Assembly: GCA_029553475.1 (NCBI GenBank)
Contig: JAKPKV010000191.1
Span: 1-64,000, forward strand
Reading direction: 5' to 3'
From: Armatimonadota bacterium
Lineage (GTDB): Bacteria; Armatimonadota; Hebobacteria; CAIYQO01
Length of the DNA stretch: 64,000 bases
Shown: positions 1-7,814 of the stretch, one piece after another
How positions within the stretch are numbered: the first letter of the stretch is position 1
How the letters are laid out: each line of letters starts with the position of its first letter
Notes under the pieces: generated by a model
Databases searched by the model: none
Told to the model about the DNA's origin: nothing
The model's input: the letters and a program-made list of their open reading frames with translations, nothing else
Program-made: the position numbers and the translations under genes

Positions 1-212
1 TAACCGGTGCCCTCGGCGTCCACGATGACCACCCGCGCGTAGCCCAGCAGCAGTTCGAGCAGCGCCAGCCCGGAGAGCGAGCTCTCCACCACGTCCGCGA
101 CGCCCGCCAGTTCCTCCCGCACCATCCGCGCCACCAGCAGACCGGCGGCATCATCGCTGATGATGTCGTTGCCGAGGCCGAGGATGAGGATGGGAGGGTG
201 AGGTGTCGTCAT
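1..212 (-). CDS. Hydrogenase maturation protease, N-terminal part (cut by window edge)
   Basis: About 70 residues are visible, starting MTTPHPPILILGLGNDIISD. The GLGND motif followed by SDDAAG, and the later VVIVDAEGTG stretch, match the HyaD/HycI/FrcD family of endopeptidases. These remove the C-terminal tail of the [NiFe]-hydrogenase large subunit after nickel insertion. The gene lies downstream of and in line with the hydrogenase large subunit gene, which still carries a 28-residue tail after its last cysteine motif, so the large subunit is the obvious substrate. The 220-bp gap between them holds a palindromic repeat. The 3' end lies outside the window; no stop is seen up to base 1. Confidence 0.8.
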   Translation of the reverse strand, partial: MTTPHPPILILGLGNDIISDDAAGLLVARMVREELAGVADVVESSLSGLALLELLLGYARVVIVDAEGTG

Positions 213-432
213 GTGTTAAATGCAGCCAAGAAGTGAGTAGTAATTGTCGTGGGTCGTCACCTTGTCCGGTGCTCTGTAGTCCGCGCCCTCCGCGGCGCGT
301 GTGACCAATATGCGACACCGTGTCCGACAACACCAGCATCGGGCACGGTGTAAAAATGCGTAAAACACGCGCCGCGGAGGGCGCGGACTACAGAGCACCG
401 GACCGACCCACGACACTCACTGATTACTCCCT
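213..432. repeat. Intergenic inverted repeat, family B copy 1
   Basis: Long hairpin between the hydrogenase large subunit and the maturation protease, probably inside the operon. Arms are 246-302 and 364-414; they pair closely except for a short bulge. The core of the left arm begins GTAGTCCGCGCCCTCCGCGG and the right arm is its complement. A second copy of the core lies at 37333-37485. The left side includes GTGGGTCGTCAC, echoed as GTGGGCCGTCAC near 37290. Confidence 0.85.
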
Positions 433-1902
433 TCACACCCCGTCCCGCCGAATCTCGCGCACCAGCTCATGCCGCTGATCGTAAATGCTGATCTTGATGG
501 GCATCTGGCCGGGGAGGGCGTGGGTGGCGCAGCCGTGGCAGGGGTCATAGGCGCGGAAGGCCATCTCCACCATGTTGAGGATGCCGTCGTTCACCTCGCC
601 GGCCTTGATGAGGCCGCGGGCGGATTTGTCCACCGACATGGCGATGCGCGCGGCGTTGTTCTGGGTGGCGACGATGAGGTTGGCCCTCGTCACCACGCCC
701 TGCGCGTCCGACTGGTAGTGATGGAAGAGCGTGCCGCGCGGCGCCTCCACCACGCCGATGCCCTCGTCCGGCGTCGCGGTGGGGATGGCGCGCACGTCCG
801 GGCTGATGAGCTCCGGGTCCTCCGCCAGCTCCACCATGCGCTCGGCGGCGTAGAGCATCTCGATGAGGCGCGCCCAGTGGTTCGCCAGCGTGTGATGCAC
901 CGGCTTGCCGCCCAGCGTTTGAAAATACTCTTCGTAGGCTTCCTGCGCGCGCGGGGTGGCCATGCCGTCGGCGGCGTTGAGGCGCGCCAGCGGGGCCACC
1001 GCGTAGACGCCGCTCTCCGCGCCGTCCGCAAAGCCCTTCCAGCCGATGCCTTTCAGGTAGCAGAACTTGATGTAGCTCCACGGCTCCACGTGCTCGGCCA
1101 CGTGCCGCTGGTAATCGGCGGGGGCGAAGCGCAGATACTCGCGGCCGTCCGGCGCCACCACGCGAAGCTGCCCATCGTAAAAATTCACCTTATTGTCGCC
1201 GTCCACCATGCCCATGTAGTAGGTCTGGTGGGTGTAGGTGTCGGAGGTGATCCAGGCGACGTATTCCTCGTTTTTGAGTACCAGGTCGCGGAAGAGCTGC
1301 AGGCTGAAGAGGCCGAACTCCACCGCGTGCTTCGCGCCGGCGATGAACGCCGCCTGATCGTCCGCGGAGAGCGCCTTCGCCACCCCGCCGGGCAGGCCGA
1401 AGACGGGGTGCGCCACCTTGCCGCCGGCCCGCGAGATGAGGTCGCGCATCTGCTTGCGCAGGCCGATCACCTCCGTGCCGACTTCCAGCCCCACCTTGCC
1501 GAGCACGCCGAGGATGTTGCGCTCGGCCTTCGGCGCGTGGGGACCGACCACGAAGTCGGGGCCGCCGAGGAAGAAGAAATGCAGCGCGTGGTCTTCCACG
1601 AAGAAGGTGCTGTAAATCAGCTCGCGGACCTTCTTCGCCGCCGCCGGCGGGTCCACGTGGTACAGCGCGTCCACCGCTTTCGTCGCCGCCATGTGGTGGG
1701 CGGTGGGGCAGACGCCGCAGATGCGCGAGGTGATCTGCGGCATGTCCTCCGCCGGCCGCCCCTCGGCGAATTTTTCGAAGCCGCGCAGCTCGGGGATCTG
1801 GAAATACGCCCGCTCCACGTTGCCGCTGTCGTCGAGGAAGATGTCCACTTTGCCGTGGCCTTCCAGGCGGGTGATGGGATCAATCGTCACCTTGCTGCTC
1901 AT
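433..1902 (-). CDS. mvhA: [NiFe]-hydrogenase large subunit, MvhA-type (group 3c)
   Basis: 489 residues, the H2-activating subunit of a cytoplasmic F420-non-reducing hydrogenase. The two nickel-binding motifs are present: RICGVCPTAHH with Cys62 and Cys65, and DPCHGCATH with Cys455 and Cys458. A 28-residue tail beginning ALPGQMP follows the final His, the expected site of maturation cleavage. The chosen ATG (MSSKVTIDPITRLEGHGKVD) has an AAGGGGAG ribosome site and lies 2 bp after the mvhG stop; a longer frame upstream overlaps mvhG and is rejected. It is the sixth gene of hdrCBA-mvhDGA. Electrons would pass from the NiFe site through MvhG and MvhD to the flavin of HdrA. Assignment to group 3c rests on the MvhD and HdrA partners. 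Confidence 0.95.
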   Translation of the reverse strand: MSSKVTIDPITRLEGHGKVDIFLDDSGNVERAYFQIPELRGFEKFAEGRPAEDMPQITSRICGVCPTAHHMAATKAVDALYHVDPPAAAKKVRELIYSTFFVEDHALHFFFLGGPDFVVGPHAPKAERNILGVLGKVGLEVGTEVIGLRKQMRDLISRAGGKVAHPVFGLPGGVAKALSADDQAAFIAGAKHAVEFGLFSLQLFRDLVLKNEEYVAWITSDTYTHQTYYMGMVDGDNKVNFYDGQLRVVAPDGREYLRFAPADYQRHVAEHVEPWSYIKFCYLKGIGWKGFADGAESGVYAVAPLARLNAADGMATPRAQEAYEEYFQTLGGKPVHHTLANHWARLIEMLYAAERMVELAEDPELISPDVRAIPTATPDEGIGVVEAPRGTLFHHYQSDAQGVVTRANLIVATQNNAARIAMSVDKSARGLIKAGEVNDGILNMVEMAFRAYDPCHGCATHALPGQMPIKISIYDQRHELVREIRRDGV

Positions 1903-1904
1903 CG

Positions 1905-2870
1905 TCAGCTCCCCTTCTTCGCGTACAACAGCGACGCCGGCAGGCTGTAGCGGTAAAACGCCCCCGCCGGGTCGGGCACCTCGGCCAGCCCGACGGCGAT
2001 GCTGGCCTCGTCGGTGGCCTCCAGCACGGACGCGGCGGCGGAGAGGGCGTTCGTCCCGAGATCCTTCGTGCCCTCCAGCGGTCCGCCGCAGCCGGTGCAG
2101 GGCATGTTGCCGGTGATGCACGGCGCGTCGCAGCCGGCGCGGGTGCTCGGCCCCAGGCAGAGCAGCCCCTGCGCCAACAGGCACAGCGCCGGGTCGGCGA
2201 TAATCTGGTGCGGGCGCTTGAACGCGGTGAAGTCCAGCTTCTCCGGCTTGGAGTCCTTGCGCGGGCACTCGCTGCAGAGCGCGATCTCCGGCGCGAGGAT
2301 GCTCCCCTTCGGCGGCAGCGTCCCCTCCAGGATAGCGCCCAGCGCGCCGGTGATGAGCTTCACCGGCGGCGGGCAGCCGGGCAGGTAGTACTCCACCGGG
2401 ATGACCTGGTCGAGCTTCTTCACCGTCTCGTGCAGCTCCGGCAGCGTCACGGTGCCTTCCGGCGCGGCGTATTCCGTCTGCGGGCGCATCCCCTCCGGGT
2501 TGACGGTGGCGAAGGCGGCGTCGTACGCCGCCGCCAGCACGCCCTCGCGGGAGTAGAGATTCGCCAGCCCGGGGATGCCGCCGGTATGCGCGCAGCTCCC
2601 GAAGGCGACGATGAGCCCGGCCTTGCGGCGCAGCAGCTCGGCCATCTCCAACTGCTCAGAGGTGCGCACCGCGCCGTTCACGAAACAGACCGCCATCTCG
2701 CCGTCGGCCATCGCCTCCACGTCCGCGCGCTTGAAATCCATCGCGCAGGGCCAGAAGACGATGTCCACCGCCGCCACCACGCCCAGGATATCCGCGGCCA
2801 AGTCCACGATCGCTTCCTCGCAGCCGCCGCAGGAGGCGCACCAGTAAAATCCGACTTTCGGTTTGCTCAT
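1905..2870 (-). CDS. mvhG: Hydrogenase small (iron-sulfur) subunit, MvhG-type
   Basis: 321 residues, starting MSKPKVGFYWCASCGGCEEA. The CxxCxGCE motif (Cys11, Cys14, Cys17), GSCAHTGGIPGLAN and PGCPPP are the hallmarks of [NiFe]-hydrogenase small subunits. Further cysteines in CSECPR, CLLAQGLLCLGPSTRAGC and CTGCGGPLEG should hold the remaining 4Fe-4S clusters. There is no Tat signal, so the enzyme is cytoplasmic. It lies 10 bp after mvhD and 2 bp before mvhA. The role is electron relay from the NiFe site to MvhD; family knowledge from methanogen MvhADG applies. Confidence 0.95.
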   Translation of the reverse strand: MSKPKVGFYWCASCGGCEEAIVDLAADILGVVAAVDIVFWPCAMDFKRADVEAMADGEMAVCFVNGAVRTSEQLEMAELLRRKAGLIVAFGSCAHTGGIPGLANLYSREGVLAAAYDAAFATVNPEGMRPQTEYAAPEGTVTLPELHETVKKLDQVIPVEYYLPGCPPPVKLITGALGAILEGTLPPKGSILAPEIALCSECPRKDSKPEKLDFTAFKRPHQIIADPALCLLAQGLLCLGPSTRAGCDAPCITGNMPCTGCGGPLEGTKDLGTNALSAAASVLEATDEASIAVGLAEVPDPAGAFYRYSLPASLLYAKKGS

Positions 2871-2880
2871 GATGATCTCC

Positions 2881-3348
2881 TCACTCGGCGCAGCACGGCG
2901 GCACGGCCGCCGCCTCCCCGTGCGGCCGCGGGATAGCGGTCAACCCCAGCGGTCCGAGGGCGCGCACCTGCGCCACCATCTCGTTGATGACGCGCTGCAC
3001 CTTGTCGCCCTCCGAGGCGGCGATCCACTCCAGGCGCACGCGCTCGTCCTCGATGCCCAGCTGCCCCAGCAGGCGCTTCAGCAGCGTGAAGCGGCGCAGC
3101 GCCTTGTGGTTGCCCACCTGGTAGTGGCAGTCGCCGGGATGGCAGCCGCCAATCAGCACGCCGTCCGCCCCCTGGCGCAGCGCCGCCACCACGAACTGCG
3201 GGTCGAGGCGGCCCGAGCACATCAGGCGCACCACCCGCACGTTCGCCGCGTAGCTCATGCGCGAGATGCCCGCCAGGTCGGCGGCGGTGTAGGTGCACCA
3301 GTTGCAGAAAAAGGCCACGATCCGCGGCTGAAAGGTTCCGTCAGACAT
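2881..3348 (-). CDS. mvhD: MvhD, [2Fe-2S] link between hydrogenase and HdrA
   Basis: 155 residues. The five family cysteines are present: FFCNWC (15, 18), RLMCSG (44) and GCHPGDCHY (69, 74). In methanogens MvhD binds one [2Fe-2S] cluster and physically joins the hydrogenase to HdrA. The start is MSDGTFQPRIVAFFCNWC: its ATG overlaps the hdrA stop by 8 bp, implying translational coupling. The next in-frame start upstream lies deep inside hdrA. An extra Cys-Cys pair is found close to the C-terminus. Coupling to hdrA supports a fixed Hdr-Mvh complex rather than independent enzymes. Confidence 0.93.
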   Translation of the reverse strand: MSDGTFQPRIVAFFCNWCTYTAADLAGISRMSYAANVRVVRLMCSGRLDPQFVVAALRQGADGVLIGGCHPGDCHYQVGNHKALRRFTLLKRLLGQLGIEDERVRLEWIAASEGDKVQRVINEMVAQVRALGPLGLTAIPRPHGEAAAVPPCCAE

Positions 3349-5344
3349 AACTGAGCACCCCCGCAATCTCATCGAAAATCTGGTCGTCGGTGAACAGGTG
3401 CTGCTGCGCCGCGGCGGACGGGCAGGCCGCCACGCAGGTGCCGCAGCCCTTGCAGAGCGCCTCGTTCACCCGCGCCACCCGCGCGTCGGCGATGAAGCTG
3501 ATGGCGCTGTACGGGCACATGGCGATGCAGGTCTTGCAGCCGGAGCAGCGCTCCTCGTCAATGAAGGCGGTGTTCGGCTCCAGCTCCACGTAGCCTTTGT
3601 CAATGAGCGCCATCGCCTCCGCCGCCGCCGCGCCGGCCTGTGCCACCGTGTCCGGGATGTCTTTCGGCCCCTGGCAGGCGCCGGCGAGGAACACGCCGTC
3701 GGTGAAGGTGGAGACGGGCGCGAGTTTCGGATGCCGCTCCAGGAACCACCCCTCGTGGCTGCAGGAGATATTGAAGAGGCGGCGCACCTCGCCGGCGTCG
3801 GCCTGCGCTTCCAGGCCCACCGAGAGCACCACCATGTCCACCGGGATGCGCCGCACCGCGCCGATGAGGGTGTCCTCCGCGCGGATGACCAGCTTGCCCT
3901 CCTCGTCCGGGGTCATCGTCCAGTCCGTCACCTCGGCGGCGCGCCCACGGATGAAGTGCACGCCTTCCTCCAGCAGCTTGTCGTAAAACTCCTCGTAACC
4001 CTTGCCCGGCGTGCGCATGTCAATGTAGAAGTTGTAGATTTCCGCGCCGGTGCGCTCTTTCACCAGGTGGGCCAGCTTGAGGGAATACATACAGCAGACG
4101 CGCGAGCAATACTTGTTCGTCGCGTGGTCGCGGCTGCCCACGCAGTGGATGATGCCCACCGCCTTCGGCACGCGGCCGTCGCGCAGGGTGATCTCGCCGC
4201 CGGTGGGGCCGGAGGCGTTCACCAGCCGCTCTACCTCCAGGCTGGTGTAGACGCCGGGATACTGGCCGTAGCCGTATTCGGGGACGCGCTCCGCGTCGAA
4301 GGGTTGGAAGCCGGTGGCGACGACGATGGCGCCCACCTCGATCTCGACGAGCTCGTCCCGCTGGTCGAAATCAATGGCGTCGCGCTCGCAGGCGGCCTTG
4401 CACGCTTGCTTGCACTTGCCGGTCTTGAAGTGGAGGCACGTCGCGGGGTCAATGAGCACCACCGAGGGCGTGGCCTGCGGGAAGGGCATGTAGACGGGCT
4501 TGCGCTTCGCCAGGCCGTAGTTGAACTCGTCGGCGAACTTGCCTTCCTTGAAGACGCAGGCTTCCACGCAGGCGTTGCAGCCCACGCAGCGGTCTTCGAT
4601 GACGTAGCGCGGCTTGCGCCGCACCGTCACGCTGAAGTTGCCCACGTAGCCGGAGACGTCCGCCACCTCGGCGTAGGTCCACAGCGTGATGTTCGGGTGC
4701 TGGCGCACCAGCGACATCTTCGGGGTGAGGATACAGGCCGCGCAGTCCAGGGTGGGGAAGGTCTTGTCGAACTTCGCCATGTGGCCGCCGATGGTCGGCT
4801 CGCGCTCCACCAGGTAGACCGTCTTGCCGGAGTCGGCCAGCGTCAGCGCCGCGTGGATGCCGGCGATGCCGCCGCCCACCACCAGCACGTCCGGCTTCAC
4901 CGCCACCCGCTGGCGCTCCAGCGCCTCGTGCCCGCCCACGCGGGACACCGCCGCGGCGACCAGCGCCCGCGATTTCTCGGTGGCGGCGGCTTTGTCCGCC
5001 GTCACCCAGCTCACGTGCTCGCGGATGTTGGCCATCTGGAAGAAAAACGGGTTGATGCCCCCCTCCGCCGCCGCCCGGCGGAAGGTGGCCTCGTGCATCA
5101 GCGGCGAGCAGGAGGCGACCACGATGCGGTTGAGCCCGTGCTCGCGGATGTCCTGCTGGATGAGCTCCTGTCCGGGGTCGGAGCACATGAACTTATAATC
5201 GCGCGCCACGACGACGCCGGGGAGCGACGCCGCGAACTGCGTGACGTCCGCCACGTCCACCTTGCCGGCGATGTTGATGCCGCAATGGCAGATATACACC
5301 CCGATGCGGACCGCGTCACCCTGGTTCGGCCCAAGCGTTGCCAT
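3341..5344 (-). CDS. hdrA: HdrA, flavin and iron-sulfur bifurcating subunit
   Basis: 667 residues. In order: N-terminal VYICHCGINIAG (Cys19, Cys21), an FAD-binding VLVVGGGIAG (residues 153-162), the LDCAACILTPKM segment (Cys201, Cys204), a ferredoxin motif CVGCNACVEAC from 253, a further flavin-binding region, and two C-terminal 4Fe-4S ferredoxin motifs, CSGCKTCIAMC (about 600) and CKGCGTCVAAC (about 631). Known HdrA carries the bifurcating FAD that splits electron pairs between ferredoxin and HdrB. The position that is selenocysteine in some methanogens is an ordinary cysteine here. The ribosome site GGAGGA precedes the ATG. The gene follows hdrB after a 121-bp gap with a palindromic element, and overlaps mvhD. 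Confidence 0.95.
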   Translation of the reverse strand: MATLGPNQGDAVRIGVYICHCGINIAGKVDVADVTQFAASLPGVVVARDYKFMCSDPGQELIQQDIREHGLNRIVVASCSPLMHEATFRRAAAEGGINPFFFQMANIREHVSWVTADKAAATEKSRALVAAAVSRVGGHEALERQRVAVKPDVLVVGGGIAGIHAALTLADSGKTVYLVEREPTIGGHMAKFDKTFPTLDCAACILTPKMSLVRQHPNITLWTYAEVADVSGYVGNFSVTVRRKPRYVIEDRCVGCNACVEACVFKEGKFADEFNYGLAKRKPVYMPFPQATPSVVLIDPATCLHFKTGKCKQACKAACERDAIDFDQRDELVEIEVGAIVVATGFQPFDAERVPEYGYGQYPGVYTSLEVERLVNASGPTGGEITLRDGRVPKAVGIIHCVGSRDHATNKYCSRVCCMYSLKLAHLVKERTGAEIYNFYIDMRTPGKGYEEFYDKLLEEGVHFIRGRAAEVTDWTMTPDEEGKLVIRAEDTLIGAVRRIPVDMVVLSVGLEAQADAGEVRRLFNISCSHEGWFLERHPKLAPVSTFTDGVFLAGACQGPKDIPDTVAQAGAAAAEAMALIDKGYVELEPNTAFIDEERCSGCKTCIAMCPYSAISFIADARVARVNEALCKGCGTCVAACPSAAAQQHLFTDDQIFDEIAGVLSYV

Positions 5345-5405
5345 CTCTCGTTCCTCCTCACCCCGGTACAGGTGGGTACCCCGTCACCGGACCGGCGATA
5401 ATCGT

Positions 5406-5440
5406 TCGTAGTAGCGCCGCAGCCTTAGCAAGGCGCGTCC
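5406..5440. repeat. Short palindromic element, family C copy 1
   Basis: The element reads CGTAGTAGCGCCGCAGCC and continues TTAGCAAGGCGCGTCC, forming a GCGCC/GGCGC hairpin. It sits in the 121-bp gap between hdrB and hdrA, inside the operon. A near-identical copy is at 35034-35067. It shares its GTAGT left end with several other palindrome families in the window. Confidence 0.75.
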
Positions 5441-5465
5441 ACTCCCGACGCCGCCCGGCCGATCC

Positions 5466-6326
5466 TCACACCGCCGCCGCCAGCGGCACGAAATTGCGCT
5501 GGATGCCCAGTCGCGCCTCCGACAGGCCCAGGGCCATGCCCATGAACTGGGAGAAATACAGCACCGGCAGCCGGGACGCGCCGTAGACGGCGCTGATCTT
5601 GTCCTGATAGCACTCCAGGTTGAACTGGCACAGCGGGCAGGCGGTGGCGATGGCGTCCGCCCCGCGCTTCTTCGCCTCGCGCAGCAGGATGTAGTTCAGG
5701 CGCAGCCCGACGTCCTCGATGGTGCCGGTGAGCGTGCCGCCGCAGCAGCGCGTCTTCAGCGGCCAGTCCACCGTCTCCGCGCCCATCGCCCGCAGCACGC
5801 GGTCCATGCTCGTCGGGGCGTACTGGTCGTCGAAGGTGGCGTAGGGGCGCACCATCTGGCAGCCGTAGTAGCAGGCGACCCGGCGGCCGCGCAGCGGGGC
5901 CGTCGCCGCCGCCGCGAGCCGCTCCGTCCCCACGTCGTTGATGAGCACGTCCAGCGGGTGGCGCACCTGCACGCGCGGGCCGTAGGTGAGCTGCGCGGCC
6001 CCCAGCGCGTCGGTGATGCGCGCGCCGATCTCCGGCGCGTCGTGGATGACGTGCTGCGCCTTGCAGAGCACCAGGTAGCAGGCGCTGCACGGGGCGATCA
6101 CCTGCGCGGTCTCGCCGCCCTGCTCGCGGGCGATGGCCAGGTTGCGCGCCGCCAGCGTGAACGCCTTCACCTCGTCCACCGCCATGTAGGCGGTGGCGCC
6201 GCAGCAGTTCCAGTCCTTCACCTCCGCCCAGGGGAGCTGCAGCGCGTCGAAAACGGCGAGGAGCGATTCCTCGTAGCCGCGGCCAGTGCCTTTCAGCGAG
6301 CAGCCGGGGTAATACAGGTAGGTCAT
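5466..6326 (-). CDS. hdrB: HdrB, CCG-domain heterodisulfide reductase subunit B
   Basis: 286 residues with two copies of the cysteine-rich CCG domain: Cys9, Cys41-Cys42 and CSAC (80, 83) in the first; Cys152/Cys156, Cys194-Cys195 and CPLC (230, 233) in the second. In methanogen HdrB these bind two non-cubane clusters that reduce the CoM-S-S-CoB disulfide. The start MTYLYYPGCSLKG overlaps the hdrC stop by 4 bp (ATGA), showing coupling. No coenzyme M or B pathway is visible, so the physiological acceptor in this bacterium is unknown. Confidence 0.93.
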   Translation of the reverse strand: MTYLYYPGCSLKGTGRGYEESLLAVFDALQLPWAEVKDWNCCGATAYMAVDEVKAFTLAARNLAIAREQGGETAQVIAPCSACYLVLCKAQHVIHDAPEIGARITDALGAAQLTYGPRVQVRHPLDVLINDVGTERLAAAATAPLRGRRVACYYGCQMVRPYATFDDQYAPTSMDRVLRAMGAETVDWPLKTRCCGGTLTGTIEDVGLRLNYILLREAKKRGADAIATACPLCQFNLECYQDKISAVYGASRLPVLYFSQFMGMALGLSEARLGIQRNFVPLAAAV

Positions 6327-6943
6327 TGGGACGGCCCTCCCTTCGCCGGGGCGCCGCGGTCCACCGCGGCCATGATCGTCCGTAGGTCGCCCTTCTCCCC
6401 GCGGCGCGCCGCGATGCGCTCCTGCTTGAGGCCGATGCGCCCGGTGAGGAAGAGCCGCAGGCCCATCACCGCCTGGCCGAGCATCTTGAAGATGTTCGTC
6501 TTCAGATACATTTTGATGAGCAGCGGCAGCTCGTTGTTGCGCCCGGTGGTCAGCACGCCCTGGAAGAACTCGCGCGCCAGCACCGGCACCGGGAAGCGCT
6601 TCGGATAGACGCCGTCGCGGATGGCACGCTGCTTGAGGGCGTACATCACGTCGGTGATGCGCACCGCCTTCGGGCAGGCCACCGTGCAGGCGTAGCAGGA
6701 GGCGCACAGCCAGATGGTGTGGCTCTTCAGCACCTCGGCCTTGTAGCCGGCGCGGGTCATGGCGATGATGCGGCGCGGGGTCAGGTCCATGTACGGGCTC
6801 ACCGGGCACGCGCCGCCGCAGGTGCCGCACTGGATGCACTGAAACAACTGCTCGCCGCGCGCGGAGGCGGCAATCTCCTCGGCGAAGTGCGGATCGAGAT
6901 CGGCCTCGTAGGTGATCTTTCGCGGCATCTGCCCGTCGCTCAT
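6323..6943 (-). CDS. hdrC: HdrC, ferredoxin-type subunit
   Basis: 206 residues and the first gene of the operon. Two 4Fe-4S motifs are present: CIQCGTCGGACP (Cys36, 39, 42, 46) and CASCYACTVACP (Cys80, 83, 86, 90), the usual HdrC arrangement that wires HdrA to HdrB. A near-ideal ribosome site, AAAGGAGGT, stands 5-6 bases before the ATG. There are no transmembrane segments, which separates it from the membrane HdrE/DsrM type. The stop overlaps the hdrB start by 4 bp. Confidence 0.93.
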   Translation of the reverse strand: MSDGQMPRKITYEADLDPHFAEEIAASARGEQLFQCIQCGTCGGACPVSPYMDLTPRRIIAMTRAGYKAEVLKSHTIWLCASCYACTVACPKAVRITDVMYALKQRAIRDGVYPKRFPVPVLAREFFQGVLTTGRNNELPLLIKMYLKTNIFKMLGQAVMGLRLFLTGRIGLKQERIAARRGEKGDLRTIMAAVDRGAPAKGGPSQ

Positions 6944-7103
6944 CGGCGACCTCCTTTCCTCATCAATGCCCGGGCGCCGGGCGCGCGGAACGCGCTTGCG
7001 GGGTGCCGGGATGACCGGCGCCGGCGCCCGGCGGCCTCCCGCGCCGGCTCCCGCGTGCGCCGATCCCGGCCGCGTCCGGCGGCCGGGATCGGCGCGGCGG
7101 CTT

Positions 7104-7139
7104 TGTGAAAACGATAACGATCTTTCGCGGGTATGTCAA
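7104..7139 (-). promoter_or_regulatory. Predicted sigma70-type promoter of the hdr-mvh operon
   Basis: On the minus strand TTGACA (7139-7134) is followed after exactly 17 bases by TATCGT (7116-7111). Transcription would start near 7104, leaving a leader of about 160 nt before hdrC. A single TTGTGAA half-site lies at 7103-7109 over the presumed start, matching one half of the Rex-like operator further upstream. Confidence 0.6.
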
Positions 7140-7238
7140 GCATTTAGCGCCATTTTTCGCCAAAAAACTCGTGCGGTTTTTCGCGGAAAGCCGCCTATTT
7201 AGCTTCAAAATACCGTTTTCAAGGCGGAGAATTAAGCG

Positions 7239-7294
7239 GGAATTATTGTGAATATTTTCACAATAATTCCGCGTGCTGGTGATTTATTTCACAT
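7239..7294. promoter_or_regulatory. Rex-like redox operator pair upstream of hdr-mvh
   Basis: A 32-bp palindrome at 7239-7270 contains TTGTGAA-TATT-TTCACAA (7246-7263), an exact match to the Rex consensus TTGTGAA-N4-TTCACAA. A degenerate second site, TGGTGAT-TTAT-TTCACAT (7277-7294), has its centre 31 bp away, about three helical turns. The first site also fits the CRP/FNR-class pattern TGTGA-N6-TCACA. Rex senses NADH/NAD+ and controls hydrogenase and fermentation genes in other bacteria; that link here is inference. Confidence 0.6.
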
Positions 7295-7402
7295 GCAATT
7301 TATCGGCATTGTCGGGAATTGCCGGCGATACCAACCGTCGGCCACAAAACGACGGCACCCCCGCCGGCGATGTGGACGGGGGGGGGGGGCGGCCGACAGC
7401 CT

Positions 7403-7546
7403 GGGCGGGCGAGCGTCCTCGCGAGCCGACTCCGGGAGGAAATCTTATCCGTCGTGTCCGTCGTGCTCAAAAGTATAGTATTGCTATCGAACACGACAGA
7501 CGATCATTTCCTCCCGGAGTCGGCTCGCGAGGACGCTCGCCCGCCC
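7403..7546. repeat. Long inverted repeat, family A copy 1
   Basis: Perfect 41-bp arms (7403-7443 and 7506-7546) around a 62-nt loop; the left arm begins GGGCGGGCGAGCGTCCTCGC. Other copies are at 12250-12383 and 19346-19479. Arm differences between copies 1 and 2 occur on both strands together, so pairing is kept. The loop holds a CGTGTCCGTCGTG-like segment facing its partial complement. Confidence 0.9.
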
Positions 7547-7549
7547 GGC

Positions 7550-7703
7550 CCCCATACGCGTCACGCCAGGGTTCGCGTATCCTTCGTCCTCGTCCTCATA
7601 CTCGCCCTCCATGATGCGCGGCTCGACGGAGTCTCGCCCTCCAGGGGATGCGAGTACGAGGACGAGGACGAGACAAGCGCTGACGCGATGATGACGCGTA
7701 TGC
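7550..7703. repeat. Composite inverted repeat with GACGAGGACGAG core
   Basis: Inner arms are 7585-7604 (CGTCCTCGTCCTCATACTCG) and 7651-7670, with one mismatch. Outer arms contain CATACGCGTCA near 7552 and its complement near 7692. Related GAGTACGAGCACGAG text occurs near 35150 and 61160. Confidence 0.75.
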
Positions 7704-7814
7704 CCCAAACGTCTCGAGCGAACCGCTGAAGCAGAACAGGACATTGCCCGCGGAGCGCGAAAAGAGGGTCAGTGACTTGCTGACGCATGCTCCCGCGACG
7801 TGAGGAGGTCCATG

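Larger units (their letters stand above)
6944..7814. other. 871-bp divergent intergenic region
   Basis: No gene is supported here. From left to right it holds the hdr promoter, the Rex-like sites, a run of 12 G at 7378-7389, a family A palindrome (7403-7546) and a second palindromic composite (7550-7703). The last 100 bp lead into the ribosome site of the glycosidase at 7815. Short open frames here read through the repeats and are not credible. Confidence 0.7.

Noticed and set aside
3341-5344. Selenocysteine (TGA) in HdrA
   Set aside because: The position used for Sec in some methanogen HdrA proteins reads as ordinary Cys codons here, with no in-frame TGA.
433-6943. An archaeal DNA fragment, as suggested by the methanogen-like Hdr-Mvh genes
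   Set aside because: Base composition, Shine-Dalgarno use and palindrome families are the same as in the rest of the window, and bacterial Hdr-Mvh operons are known.
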